From an uncultured Clostridia bacterium (lineage in GTDB: Bacteria; Bacillota; Clostridia; Christensenellales; Borkfalkiaceae), in contig CAMWQS010000002.1 of the NCBI GenBank assembly GCA_947176485.1, positions 1 to 40,517 of the forward strand: a stretch of 40,517 bases of DNA. The letters are read 5' to 3'. Below are positions 15,132-22,625 of the stretch, one piece after another. A program made the position numbers and the translations under genes. The notes below the pieces were generated by a model, which worked only from the letters and a program-made list of their open reading frames with translations, searched no databases and was not told where the DNA came from. Within the stretch, counting starts at the first letter, position 1. Every line of letters begins with the position of its first letter.

Positions 15132-15164
15132 ACACCCCATAATATGCTTGAAATACCGCGTTTT
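15131..15164 (-). repeat. Dispersed repeat copy 7
   Basis: On the minus strand ACGCGGTATTTCAAGCATAT, then TATGGGGTGT. It directly precedes the amidase start and supplies its ribosome binding region. Confidence 0.6.
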
Positions 15165-15176
15165 GTTACGCAAAAG

Positions 15177-15205
15177 TTGACTTTTTTTACGAACTCGGTT
15201 ATAAT
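15177..15205 (+). promoter_or_regulatory. Promoter of the tyrosine phosphatase gene
   Basis: TTGACT (15177-15182), 17-nt spacer, TATAAT (15200-15205). Confidence 0.85.
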
Positions 15206-15242
15206 TACGGGGTACATAAATCGTTTAAGGAAATAGAAGTAA

Positions 15243-15728
15243 ATGATAACGGTTTCTTTCGTTTGCCTTGGCAACATTTGCCGCTCGCCTATGGCAGAGC
15301 TTATTTTGAAGCACCTCGTGAAAGAGCGCGGGCTTGAAAACAGTTTCGATATAAAATCGTTCGGAACCTCGGACGAGGAGGAGGGCAACCCCATTTACCC
15401 GCCCGCAAAGCGCACTTTAAGGGCACACGGTATAGATGGCGAGCACATCGCAAAGCAAATTTCATTAAAAGATATTATTAACAGCGACTTTATTCTCGTT
15501 ATGAATTCAAATAACCTTTTCGACGTTTTACGGCTTACGGGCGGGGAATTCGGAAACAAAATTTTCAAGCTTTGCTCGTTCACCTCTAAACCCCGCGACG
15601 TGGCGGACCCGTGGTACACTGGCGACTTCGAAAAGGCGTTCGTTGACGTATATGACGGGGTCAATTGCTTTTTAGAGTACGTTTTAAAAGAGAAAAAAGA
15701 CGCCATAAATTACGATTTAAGGCACTGA
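15243..15728 (+). CDS. Low-molecular-weight protein tyrosine phosphatase
   Basis: The 161-aa cytoplasmic enzyme removes phosphate from phosphotyrosine. The P-loop CLGNICRS is at residues 8-15 (nucleophile Cys8, Arg14), and the general acid is the Asp of ADPWYTGDF near residue 121, followed by the family's usual C-terminal helix. In Bacillota such enzymes often counteract a tyrosine kinase controlling capsule or surface polysaccharide, but no kinase gene is in the window. It stands alone between its promoter and a strong terminator, just upstream of the large surface operon. Confidence 0.93.
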   Translation: MITVSFVCLGNICRSPMAELILKHLVKERGLENSFDIKSFGTSDEEEGNPIYPPAKRTLRAHGIDGEHIAKQISLKDIINSDFILVMNSNNLFDVLRLTGGEFGNKIFKLCSFTSKPRDVADPWYTGDFEKAFVDVYDGVNCFLEYVLKEKKDAINYDLRH

Positions 15729-15734
15729 ATTTCA

Positions 15735-15766
15735 GCCCGCGTTTCCCCGGAAACGCGGGCTTTTTT
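15735..15766 (+). terminator. Rho-independent terminator
   Basis: A 12-bp perfect stem (15735-15746 with 15749-15760) is followed by T6. It isolates the phosphatase gene from the following operon. Confidence 0.93.
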
Positions 15767-15824
15767 ATGCGTAAATTTACATATTTTGACAACGCAATTT
15801 TTGCCTTTCGAAAGCGAAATTTTC

Positions 15825-15853
15825 TTGACACGCGTATATTTTATTATTATAAT
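15825..15853 (+). promoter_or_regulatory. Promoter of the AAA/MBG operon
   Basis: Perfect TTGACA (15825-15830), 17-nt spacer, perfect TATAAT (15848-15853). It gives a leader of about 85 nt. No further promoter or terminator of comparable quality is seen in the short gaps between the seven downstream genes. A second TATAAT at 15870 lacks a -35 box. Confidence 0.88.
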
Positions 15854-15944
15854 AGTAAAACACGTTTATTATAATACACACGCACCGCGCAGGGCGCGGA
15901 CGGCGAAAAAGTAGGTAAGCACACCGCTTTAAATGGAGGCGCAG

Positions 15945-18900
15945 ATGTTGGCGAACGAACGGCTCATCTTCAAAATGTCAATAGAGCAGAAAGTCAAACT
16001 GGTAACGAGCTTGAAACTGTACGAGAATTCGGCTAACGAAAATTACGAATTCCCCGTATTCAAATTGACCCGAAACCCTTTGGATGGGGAGTCGGGCGTT
16101 TACGCTACGCAGTTTCCTTCGGACAGGGCGCTTGCGTCTTGTTGGAATAACGCCCTCGTTACCGAGGTTTATTCCAAGCGCGGCGAAGAGGTTGCCGCCG
16201 TCAAAAAATACGCTTGCTTCAACGTTACCGACTCTCTTTCCGCCGAAAATATTGCAGAAGATTACTTTTTAACCGCAAGCACCCTCGGCAGCAAGGCAAA
16301 GGGACTTGCCCGTGCAAGGCAGTTCGTTAACTTTGAGGAGTTTATCCCGCAAAGCGGCGAAGAGCAGTCCGTCAAGAATTTGCAAGACGTCGTTTTGAAA
16401 GCCGCTTCGCCCCGTTCGGTTTACTTGAAAAACCCCGAAAATATCGAAAATTACAAAAACCAAGAGGACGCGGGTTGTCTTTTCTACGGTGTAGCCGGCA
16501 GTGCGGACGAGGCGCTTAAATACTTTTTAAACGGCTGTACGCTGGTATTTTTGAAAGGGGACTTTACGGCGGAGATTATCGCCAAGCTCAAAGTGCTCAC
16601 CGTCGAGTACAGGTCGGCATACGCCGATTACCGCTCGAAGGCAATAACTTTATCACAGCTTGACGCACGCTGTCAGTCGCTTGAAATCTTCGACGAAGAG
16701 ATTTTAAACGAGGCTTGCGACAAGCTTATTTCAACTCTGCTTGAAATGCGCAAGCGCAACCAAGAGGTTCCTCCCACCAAGACTGCGGTTAACCCCAACC
16801 ACGCTGCGGCTTTCGACGAGATTTCAAACGACTCGCTTTCAATAACGGCGGCAAGGCAGTCCGTAGTTTTACTTAAAAACAGCGGAGTTTTGCCCCTTCC
16901 CGCGACGACGAAGGTTGCCGTCTTGGGCGACAGTGCAAAGGACTATATTTACCAAACCGAGTTTTATAGCGGTAAGGCAACCGCAGAAAGATTGCCCTTC
17001 TACACGGTAAACAATTACGAGATTGACGCCGCGGGTTTTGCTAGCGGCTACGCAAAGGGCGAAGGCGTAAGGCAAGATTTAATCGATATCGCCGTAGACC
17101 TCGGCAAAGACGCGGGACTTGCCATCGTGTATTTAAGCGCGGAAAAGGACGCTAAATCATTGCCCGAAGGGCAGCTGGCGCTTATCGACGAGCTGAACAA
17201 AAACGGCGTTAAGCTCATCGCCGTGGTTGCGTCGGACGGCATTATCGACTTTGCATTTGCGCAAAAGTGCGATGCGGTTCTTCTGACTTACCGCGGCGGG
17301 CAAGGCAGCACCCGCGCAGTGCTTGATATTATCAAGGGCATTGCCACCCCTTCGGGACGCCTTACACAAACCGTCCCTATGGATATAAACAACACCCAAA
17401 ACTATTTGACTATACCCCGTAACGAAGTGCGTTATCCCTTCGGTTACGGGCTTTCCTATACCAAATTCGAGTATTTGAACCTTAAAATCAACGAGCGCGG
17501 CATAAGCTGCACTGTAAAGAACGTGGGCGATTGCGACGGCTTTGCCGTGTCGCAGTTCTACGTGCAGAAGTTCCGCTCTTCAAGCATTTTCAAGGATAAA
17601 ATTCTGCGCGGCTTTTCGAAAGTTTATATTAAGAAAAACGACTCCGTCCGCGTTGAAATTCCCTTTGACGAAAACACCTTTAAAATCTACGACGCCCAGT
17701 CGGGGCTTTACCGCATCGAGGGCGGCGAGTATACCGTCAAGATTTCCGAAAACTATTTTGACGATAGGCTGGTCGGCTCGATAACGCTTGCAAGCTACGT
17801 GTTTAAAGACGAGTACAAGGGCGAAATCGTCCAAAGCGTGCAGAACTCCGACGGCACCGCGGTTAAGTTTGACGTAAACCAAGAACCGCCCGAAGTCAGA
17901 AAAGCCAAAAAACAGCTTTCCTTCGGCGTGAAGCTGTTCGTTGCAATCCTGATTGCAATTTACTACGAGGGCGTGATGGCGGTGCTTGCCTTCACCGATA
18001 TCGTCTGGGACAAAGATTTGATTTTCTACCTCGTAATAGGCGGGCTTGCGGCGGTGTGCGTCGCGCTGTTTATAACCTACGTGGTCATAATCGCCAAAAA
18101 GCGCAAAAAGCAGCACTATATTCCCGTGAACGACGTTTTGACCGACCTCGTTGAAAACGTCAAAGAATTCGACGAAGTTTCCAAAGTTACTTATATCGAG
18201 CCCCTGAAGGAAGAACCCGAGGAGGAAGAGCTGCCCGTAACGGCGGCGGAGGAAGCACCCAAGGAAAAGTCCTACGACTTGTCGCTTGAAGAGGACGAAG
18301 AAGTTGAGCTTACCGAAAGGGTTACCTTCCACGAAATCTGCAATAATTTCCAAGCCTTTGCCAATAGCCGCGGCGTTACGGTGGATATAACCTCCGTAAG
18401 GGCGTTGTTCGCCGCAATAGGTGCAAGCAAGATAGTTATCGTTACCACCAAGAACACGGACGTTATGCCCGACTTCCTGACGGTGTTAAACGGCTACTTC
18501 AACAGCCGCGAGCTGACGGTTGTGGGTGAGAATTGGAAGTCGCTTTCGGACCTTATCTGGAAACAGCAGGAAGACAAGTTCGTGCTTTCGGATTTTGCAA
18601 ACACCGTTTATTCGGCAACCAAATCGCCCGATAGGCTTTACGGCGCCGTAATCGACGGGGTCAACGCAGAAACCGTTTTAAGCTGGTTTGCGCCCTTCGT
18701 AACCTACGCAAACCACCCCACCGAAGAGCATAAATTAAACCTGAACGAAGAACTTTCGATAATTCTTCCCAACAACATTTGCTACATATTATCCCCCGCG
18801 GAGGGCTCTGGCGACAAGTTCCCGCGTGAGGTTGCGGACGCGGCAATTCAGCTTGATTTGGTTTTAAGCAAAACCGAGACGGGCGAAGAAGTCGAGGCGG

Positions 18901-19265
18901 ACGTCATCTCGAAGTCCGCGCTTTCGGACCTCGTCAAGGAAGCGAGGGAAACCTTCTACCTTCCCGAAAAGGTTTGGAAGAAAATCGACGAGCTTTTCGA
19001 AACTATCCGCGCCACCGAAAAATTCCGCCTTGGCAACAAAAACACCTTGCAGCTTGAAAAGTTCACCTCCGTGCTTTTGGAGTGCGGCGGGGACGAGGCG
19101 GAGTGCATAACGGATATCTTCCTTGCAAAGCTCGTTCCGCTTTTGAAGCTAACCAAAGCCTACGCGCAGGACGGCGGCGACAAAACGGTTTTCGGCATAG
19201 TCGAAAAGCTGTTCGGCGAAGAAGAACTTACCAAAATTCAAAGGGCGCTTGCTAAATCCGTATAA
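15945..19265 (+). CDS. GH3-like pseudoenzyme / two-TM / degenerate AAA+ fusion
   Basis: This 1106-aa protein has three parts (numbering from ATG 15945, chosen because GGAGG lies 5 nt before it; an in-frame ATG at 15933 adds four residues). Residues 1-about 600 align with glycoside hydrolase family 3: the C-terminal-domain motif ARQSVVLLKNSGVLPLP (about 303-319), YPFGYGLSYTKFEY and a fibronectin-type end. The nucleophile region reads LFYGVAGSADEAL where GH3 enzymes have an SDW-type Asp, and the KHF motif is missing, so it is probably inactive. Two membrane segments (about 660-684, 691-717) and KKRKK follow, placing both ends in the cytoplasm. Residues 790-1106 align with the neighbouring AAA+ proteins, but Walker A is TTKNTDVMPD, Walker B is VIDGVN (Glu to Gly) and sensor 1 is lost. 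First gene of the operon. Confidence 0.8.
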   Translation: MLANERLIFKMSIEQKVKLVTSLKLYENSANENYEFPVFKLTRNPLDGESGVYATQFPSDRALASCWNNALVTEVYSKRGEEVAAVKKYACFNVTDSLSAENIAEDYFLTASTLGSKAKGLARARQFVNFEEFIPQSGEEQSVKNLQDVVLKAASPRSVYLKNPENIENYKNQEDAGCLFYGVAGSADEALKYFLNGCTLVFLKGDFTAEIIAKLKVLTVEYRSAYADYRSKAITLSQLDARCQSLEIFDEEILNEACDKLISTLLEMRKRNQEVPPTKTAVNPNHAAAFDEISNDSLSITAARQSVVLLKNSGVLPLPATTKVAVLGDSAKDYIYQTEFYSGKATAERLPFYTVNNYEIDAAGFASGYAKGEGVRQDLIDIAVDLGKDAGLAIVYLSAEKDAKSLPEGQLALIDELNKNGVKLIAVVASDGIIDFAFAQKCDAVLLTYRGGQGSTRAVLDIIKGIATPSGRLTQTVPMDINNTQNYLTIPRNEVRYPFGYGLSYTKFEYLNLKINERGISCTVKNVGDCDGFAVSQFYVQKFRSSSIFKDKILRGFSKVYIKKNDSVRVEIPFDENTFKIYDAQSGLYRIEGGEYTVKISENYFDDRLVGSITLASYVFKDEYKGEIVQSVQNSDGTAVKFDVNQEPPEVRKAKKQLSFGVKLFVAILIAIYYEGVMAVLAFTDIVWDKDLIFYLVIGGLAAVCVALFITYVVIIAKKRKKQHYIPVNDVLTDLVENVKEFDEVSKVTYIEPLKEEPEEEELPVTAAEEAPKEKSYDLSLEEDEEVELTERVTFHEICNNFQAFANSRGVTVDITSVRALFAAIGASKIVIVTTKNTDVMPDFLTVLNGYFNSRELTVVGENWKSLSDLIWKQQEDKFVLSDFANTVYSATKSPDRLYGAVIDGVNAETVLSWFAPFVTYANHPTEEHKLNLNEELSIILPNNICYILSPAEGSGDKFPREVADAAIQLDLVLSKTETGEEVEADVISKSALSDLVKEARETFYLPEKVWKKIDELFETIRATEKFRLGNKNTLQLEKFTSVLLECGGDEAECITDIFLAKLVPLLKLTKAYAQDGGDKTVFGIVEKLFGEEELTKIQRALAKSV

Positions 19266-19283
19266 CGCTCGAAGGAGAAACTT

Positions 19284-20759
19284 ATGTTAAACTTAATATC
19301 GGCGTTCTCCTTTGCTGAGTTCTTCGGTAAGGTGTGGGACGCGCTGACAAGTAAAATCGCGCTTATAGTCTACGCCGCAATAATATTGGTTCTGATTTTG
19401 GTGATAGTTATCCGCGTAATCGTAAACGAGCAACGCCGTATTGCCGAAATTCAGGATAACGACGCAAGGCGGCACGAGGTTCACGAGAACGAGCAGCTTG
19501 AAACCGTTAGGGCGGAGCTTGACAAGAAGATGAACAAAATCAGCCTTGACGTAGCGGCGGTCAAAAGAAGCGTAGCTTACGGCCCGCTGAGCGTGATGCC
19601 CGTAGGCGCAACGCCCGCGCACGCCGGAAGCGGCGCAAGCACGGATGCGGCGGAGGGCGAAGAGGAAGTGAACGAAGGCGGTTCGCGCTTCTATATGCTT
19701 ACCGAGATAGACAAAGAGTACGAGAATTACACCCGCCCCGACTACGACGACGATATAACGCTTAAAGAGCTGTGCGAAGAATTCCGCAACTTTTCGGCGG
19801 GTAAATTAAAGCTCTACTACGATATCGAAGATATAAGAAGATTTATCGGCGCATTGGCAGTAACCAAACTGATTATTCTGCAAGGTATGTCGGGTACGGG
19901 TAAAACCTCGCTTGCATACGCTTTCGGCGAGTTCCTTGAAAATAAGACCGTAGTCGTTCCCATCCAACCTATGTGGAAGGAAAGAACAGACTTAGTAGGT
20001 TACTACAACGAATTCACTAAGAGATTTAACGAAACCACGCTTTTGTACAAAATGTACGAAGCTAACAACAACGAAGAAATATACATAACCGTCCTCGACG
20101 AAATGAACATAGCGAGGGTAGAGTACTACTTCGCAGAATTCTTGTCCTTGCTCGAAATACCCAACCCCGACGGAAGAAACCTTGACGTAGTGGCAGACAG
20201 ATGGGAAGACGACCCCAAGCTGTTACAGCACAACGGCAAGTTAAGACTTCCCACCAACATGTGGTTCGTAGGCACTGCAAACAACGACGACAGTACCTTC
20301 TCGATATCGGATAAGGTTTACGACCGTGCAATGGTCTTGAACTTAGATAAAAAGGCAACGCCGTTCGAGGCAGAGGGAAGTTGTAAGAAGATATCCTCAA
20401 CGCACCTTGAAACACTTATGGCAAAGGCGCAGAGGGAGTACGACCTCAGCGACAGAAACCTTCGAAGAATTAAGAAACTCGACGAGTATATGATAAAGAC
20501 CTTCCACATCACTTTCGGTAACCGTATTATGAAGCAGATACGCTGTTACGTACCCGTACTCGTGGCTTGCGGGGGAACGGAGCTTGAAGCCTTGGACGAT
20601 ATCCTTGCAAGAAAGGTATTCAGAAAGTTAGAAAGCAAAAACCCCGTACACGTCAAACAGATGGCGGACGGAGTGTGTGCGTACTTAGACGAGCTTTTCG
20701 GCGAAGATAAGCTCCCGCTTTGTAAAGAAACAATTAGATTAATTGAACAGAACGTGTAA
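19284..20759 (+). CDS. Membrane-anchored McrB-like AAA+ ATPase, copy 1
   Basis: The 491-aa protein has one N-terminal membrane segment (residues 25-47), a charged helical linker and a cytoplasmic AAA+ domain (about 150-491). Walker A GMSGTGKTSL is at 201-210, Walker B YITVLDEMN at 267-275 and sensor 1 FVGTANNDD at 328-336, followed by SDKVYDRAM. The arrangement matches the McrB/dynein-related AAA group, but the McrB GTPase hallmark MNxxDR is not kept, so nucleotide preference is open. A GAAGGAG site precedes the ATG, 18 nt after the previous stop. Residues 121-491 are identical to residues 130-500 of the second copy. It should form a ring at the inner membrane face with that copy and perhaps with the degenerate AAA domain upstream. 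Confidence 0.87.
   Translation: MLNLISAFSFAEFFGKVWDALTSKIALIVYAAIILVLILVIVIRVIVNEQRRIAEIQDNDARRHEVHENEQLETVRAELDKKMNKISLDVAAVKRSVAYGPLSVMPVGATPAHAGSGASTDAAEGEEEVNEGGSRFYMLTEIDKEYENYTRPDYDDDITLKELCEEFRNFSAGKLKLYYDIEDIRRFIGALAVTKLIILQGMSGTGKTSLAYAFGEFLENKTVVVPIQPMWKERTDLVGYYNEFTKRFNETTLLYKMYEANNNEEIYITVLDEMNIARVEYYFAEFLSLLEIPNPDGRNLDVVADRWEDDPKLLQHNGKLRLPTNMWFVGTANNDDSTFSISDKVYDRAMVLNLDKKATPFEAEGSCKKISSTHLETLMAKAQREYDLSDRNLRRIKKLDEYMIKTFHITFGNRIMKQIRCYVPVLVACGGTELEALDDILARKVFRKLESKNPVHVKQMADGVCAYLDELFGEDKLPLCKETIRLIEQNV
19644..20759 (+). repeat. Duplicated AAA+ segment, copy A
   Basis: These 371 codons encode the same protein sequence as 23013-24128. About 60 nucleotide differences by hand count are all synonymous, except that 20242-20621 (380 nt) is identical to 23611-23990. 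The paralogues are old but were partly homogenised by recent gene conversion. Confidence 0.93.
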
Positions 20760-20765
20760 AACCAT

Positions 20766-22616
20766 ATGACACTTTTAGACATTTACTATCGCGCATTTAA
20801 AGGATACCGCAAGCAGACGGCGGATAACACCGGCTGTGAAAAGGACAGACGCGCCCTTGCGGAATCCAATACTGACGAAGATAGGCTACAAGCAACTAAA
20901 TATTTGTGCAAAATCGAAGAAGACTGGATTCAAGCCATTGAAGAAGGGTTGGTTTTCGTTGAGAAGGCGGTTGCGGAAGAGCGGCAGTTCATAAGAACTA
21001 ACGGCGAGGTCGTGCCCATCGAAAAGGTGCGCAAGATTTCAAAGGACTCCGTAGAACACCTTGCCAAGCACAGCGATATGATAACGCACGTGCCCGAAAA
21101 CGAGGGCGACTTGCTCGTTCCCGATAAGCTGTATATGGTCGAAAAGCTTTCCGACTACGCCGTATACGAAAACCGTTTCCTCTATATGATGCTTTGCTAC
21201 ATAAAGGCTTTTATAGAGTACAGGCTTGAAAAGATTGAAAACCTTCGCCGAACCTACGTCGGCAATATGGAAATTTCAAAGGAAGTCGTAACCAAGAAAC
21301 GCACCTTAAAGGTTAAAGCCGCGGTTTACGAGGAAAGAACGGATAACCCGTTCCCCTTGCCCGACGAAAAATCTGCAAAGCAGGTTCAAAGAATTAAGGA
21401 CTGCCAAAGCATAATAAACGCGCTTTTGAACACCGACCTTATGATGCAGGTTGCAAAGGCGCCCATGATTAAGCCGCCCATCGTTAAGACCAACGTCTTG
21501 AAGATGAACAACAACTTCAAGCGCGCATTGGCTTTATACGACTATATCGCGTCCTACAACGGGCAGGGCTACGACTATGAAGAGGTAGTTTTCAACTACG
21601 CACCGTTTAGCGATAAAATCGCCGACGAAATTGCGGAGGCGGCAAACTTAACCTGCTTCCTTGCCTACAAGACGGGCAACGACATCGAAAGCATTCTCGA
21701 AGCCGAGTACGAGGCGGAGGAAAGAAGGCTTAAAGACGAAGAAGAAAAGAAGCTTATTCAGCGTTTAAAGCGTTTGAAAAAGCGCGCCTTGGAATCTAAC
21801 AAGACCATGGAAGAATACATGCTCGTGTTAGAGGAGCGGAACCGCCAGCTTGAAAAGGACGGCGAGGAGCTTGTAAATTTAAGGCAAGAGGTAGTTGCGC
21901 TTAACGAAAAGATTGACGAGATTAACCGCGAGAAGGAAGAGCTGAACAGACAAGTCGACCTTCTGCGCGAAACCTTGGAAGAAAAAGAGCGCGAGATAGT
22001 CGAGCTGAACCAAAAATATATAGAGGATATGGCGGCGATAAAAGACGAGCATATCCGCGAAATTGCAGAGCTTAACGAGGAGCACGACGGCGAAATAGCA
22101 CAGCTTAAAGCCGACTTTGCAGACGAGCTTGCCGGGACAATCGAAGAACACGAAACCCGCGTTGCAGAGCTTACCGACCAGATTGACGACTTGAACGCAA
22201 CCCTTGAACAAACGGTTGCCGACTTCGAGGAAAAGAACAGTGAGCTCGATAGGCAATTAAACGATTTGGACGCGGCAAAACAGCGCGTTATAGACGAGTG
22301 CGCCGTGAAGATACAGCAAGCCGAAGAGGGCTTCAACAAGGATATCGAAAAGCTTGAAAAGACCCAGCGCATAGAGTTAAAGAAATTGCGTGACGAAAAC
22401 GCGTTAATCCGCGGCGAGCTGGACGGTATACGCGCCCAGCAGGGCAAGCTTACGCCTAGCAGCGACTATACCTCCCGCGATAGGTTCATCGAGCTTGAAG
22501 AAGAATATATGGCTTACCACAGATTTTTCAAAACCCAGTGGGAGTTCACCAAGAAGGAAATCAGAAAGACCATTCTTTGGACTAAGCAAGAAAAGAAAGA
22601 CAGAAAGAAAAAGTAA
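20766..22616 (+). CDS. DUF2357 (McrC-related) protein with long coiled coil
   Basis: This 616-aa protein has a DUF2357-type N-terminal half: SVEHLAKHSDMI (95-106), VPDKLYMVEKLSDYAVYENRFLY (about 118-140, with the characteristic YENRF) and KTNVLKMNNNFKRAL (241-255). Residues about 312-570 are an almost unbroken heptad-rich coiled coil (Glu, Lys, Leu), and the end is very basic (KKDRKKK). DUF2357 occurs in McrC-type partners of McrB ATPases, which here flank the gene on both sides. The PD-(D/E)XK nuclease domain of McrC is not visible. There are no membrane segments. It starts 6 nt after the AAA stop without a clear ribosome binding site, so translation is probably coupled. Confidence 0.75.
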   Translation: MTLLDIYYRAFKGYRKQTADNTGCEKDRRALAESNTDEDRLQATKYLCKIEEDWIQAIEEGLVFVEKAVAEERQFIRTNGEVVPIEKVRKISKDSVEHLAKHSDMITHVPENEGDLLVPDKLYMVEKLSDYAVYENRFLYMMLCYIKAFIEYRLEKIENLRRTYVGNMEISKEVVTKKRTLKVKAAVYEERTDNPFPLPDEKSAKQVQRIKDCQSIINALLNTDLMMQVAKAPMIKPPIVKTNVLKMNNNFKRALALYDYIASYNGQGYDYEEVVFNYAPFSDKIADEIAEAANLTCFLAYKTGNDIESILEAEYEAEERRLKDEEEKKLIQRLKRLKKRALESNKTMEEYMLVLEERNRQLEKDGEELVNLRQEVVALNEKIDEINREKEELNRQVDLLRETLEEKEREIVELNQKYIEDMAAIKDEHIREIAELNEEHDGEIAQLKADFADELAGTIEEHETRVAELTDQIDDLNATLEQTVADFEEKNSELDRQLNDLDAAKQRVIDECAVKIQQAEEGFNKDIEKLEKTQRIELKKLRDENALIRGELDGIRAQQGKLTPSSDYTSRDRFIELEEEYMAYHRFFKTQWEFTKKEIRKTILWTKQEKKDRKKK

Positions 22617-22625
22617 AGGAGTTAT

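Noticed and set aside
15131..15173. N-terminal extension of the amidase (start at 15173)
   Set aside because: The extra residues translate a copy of the dispersed repeat, and the conserved domain begins at the ATG at 15131.
17580..18353. 257-codon minus-strand open frame
   Set aside because: It is antisense to the GH3-like/pseudo-AAA gene and has no recognisable features or ribosome binding site.
21758..22447. 229-codon minus-strand open frame rich in Ser and Phe
   Set aside because: It is the mirror of the Glu/Lys/Leu-rich coiled-coil coding region and not a gene.
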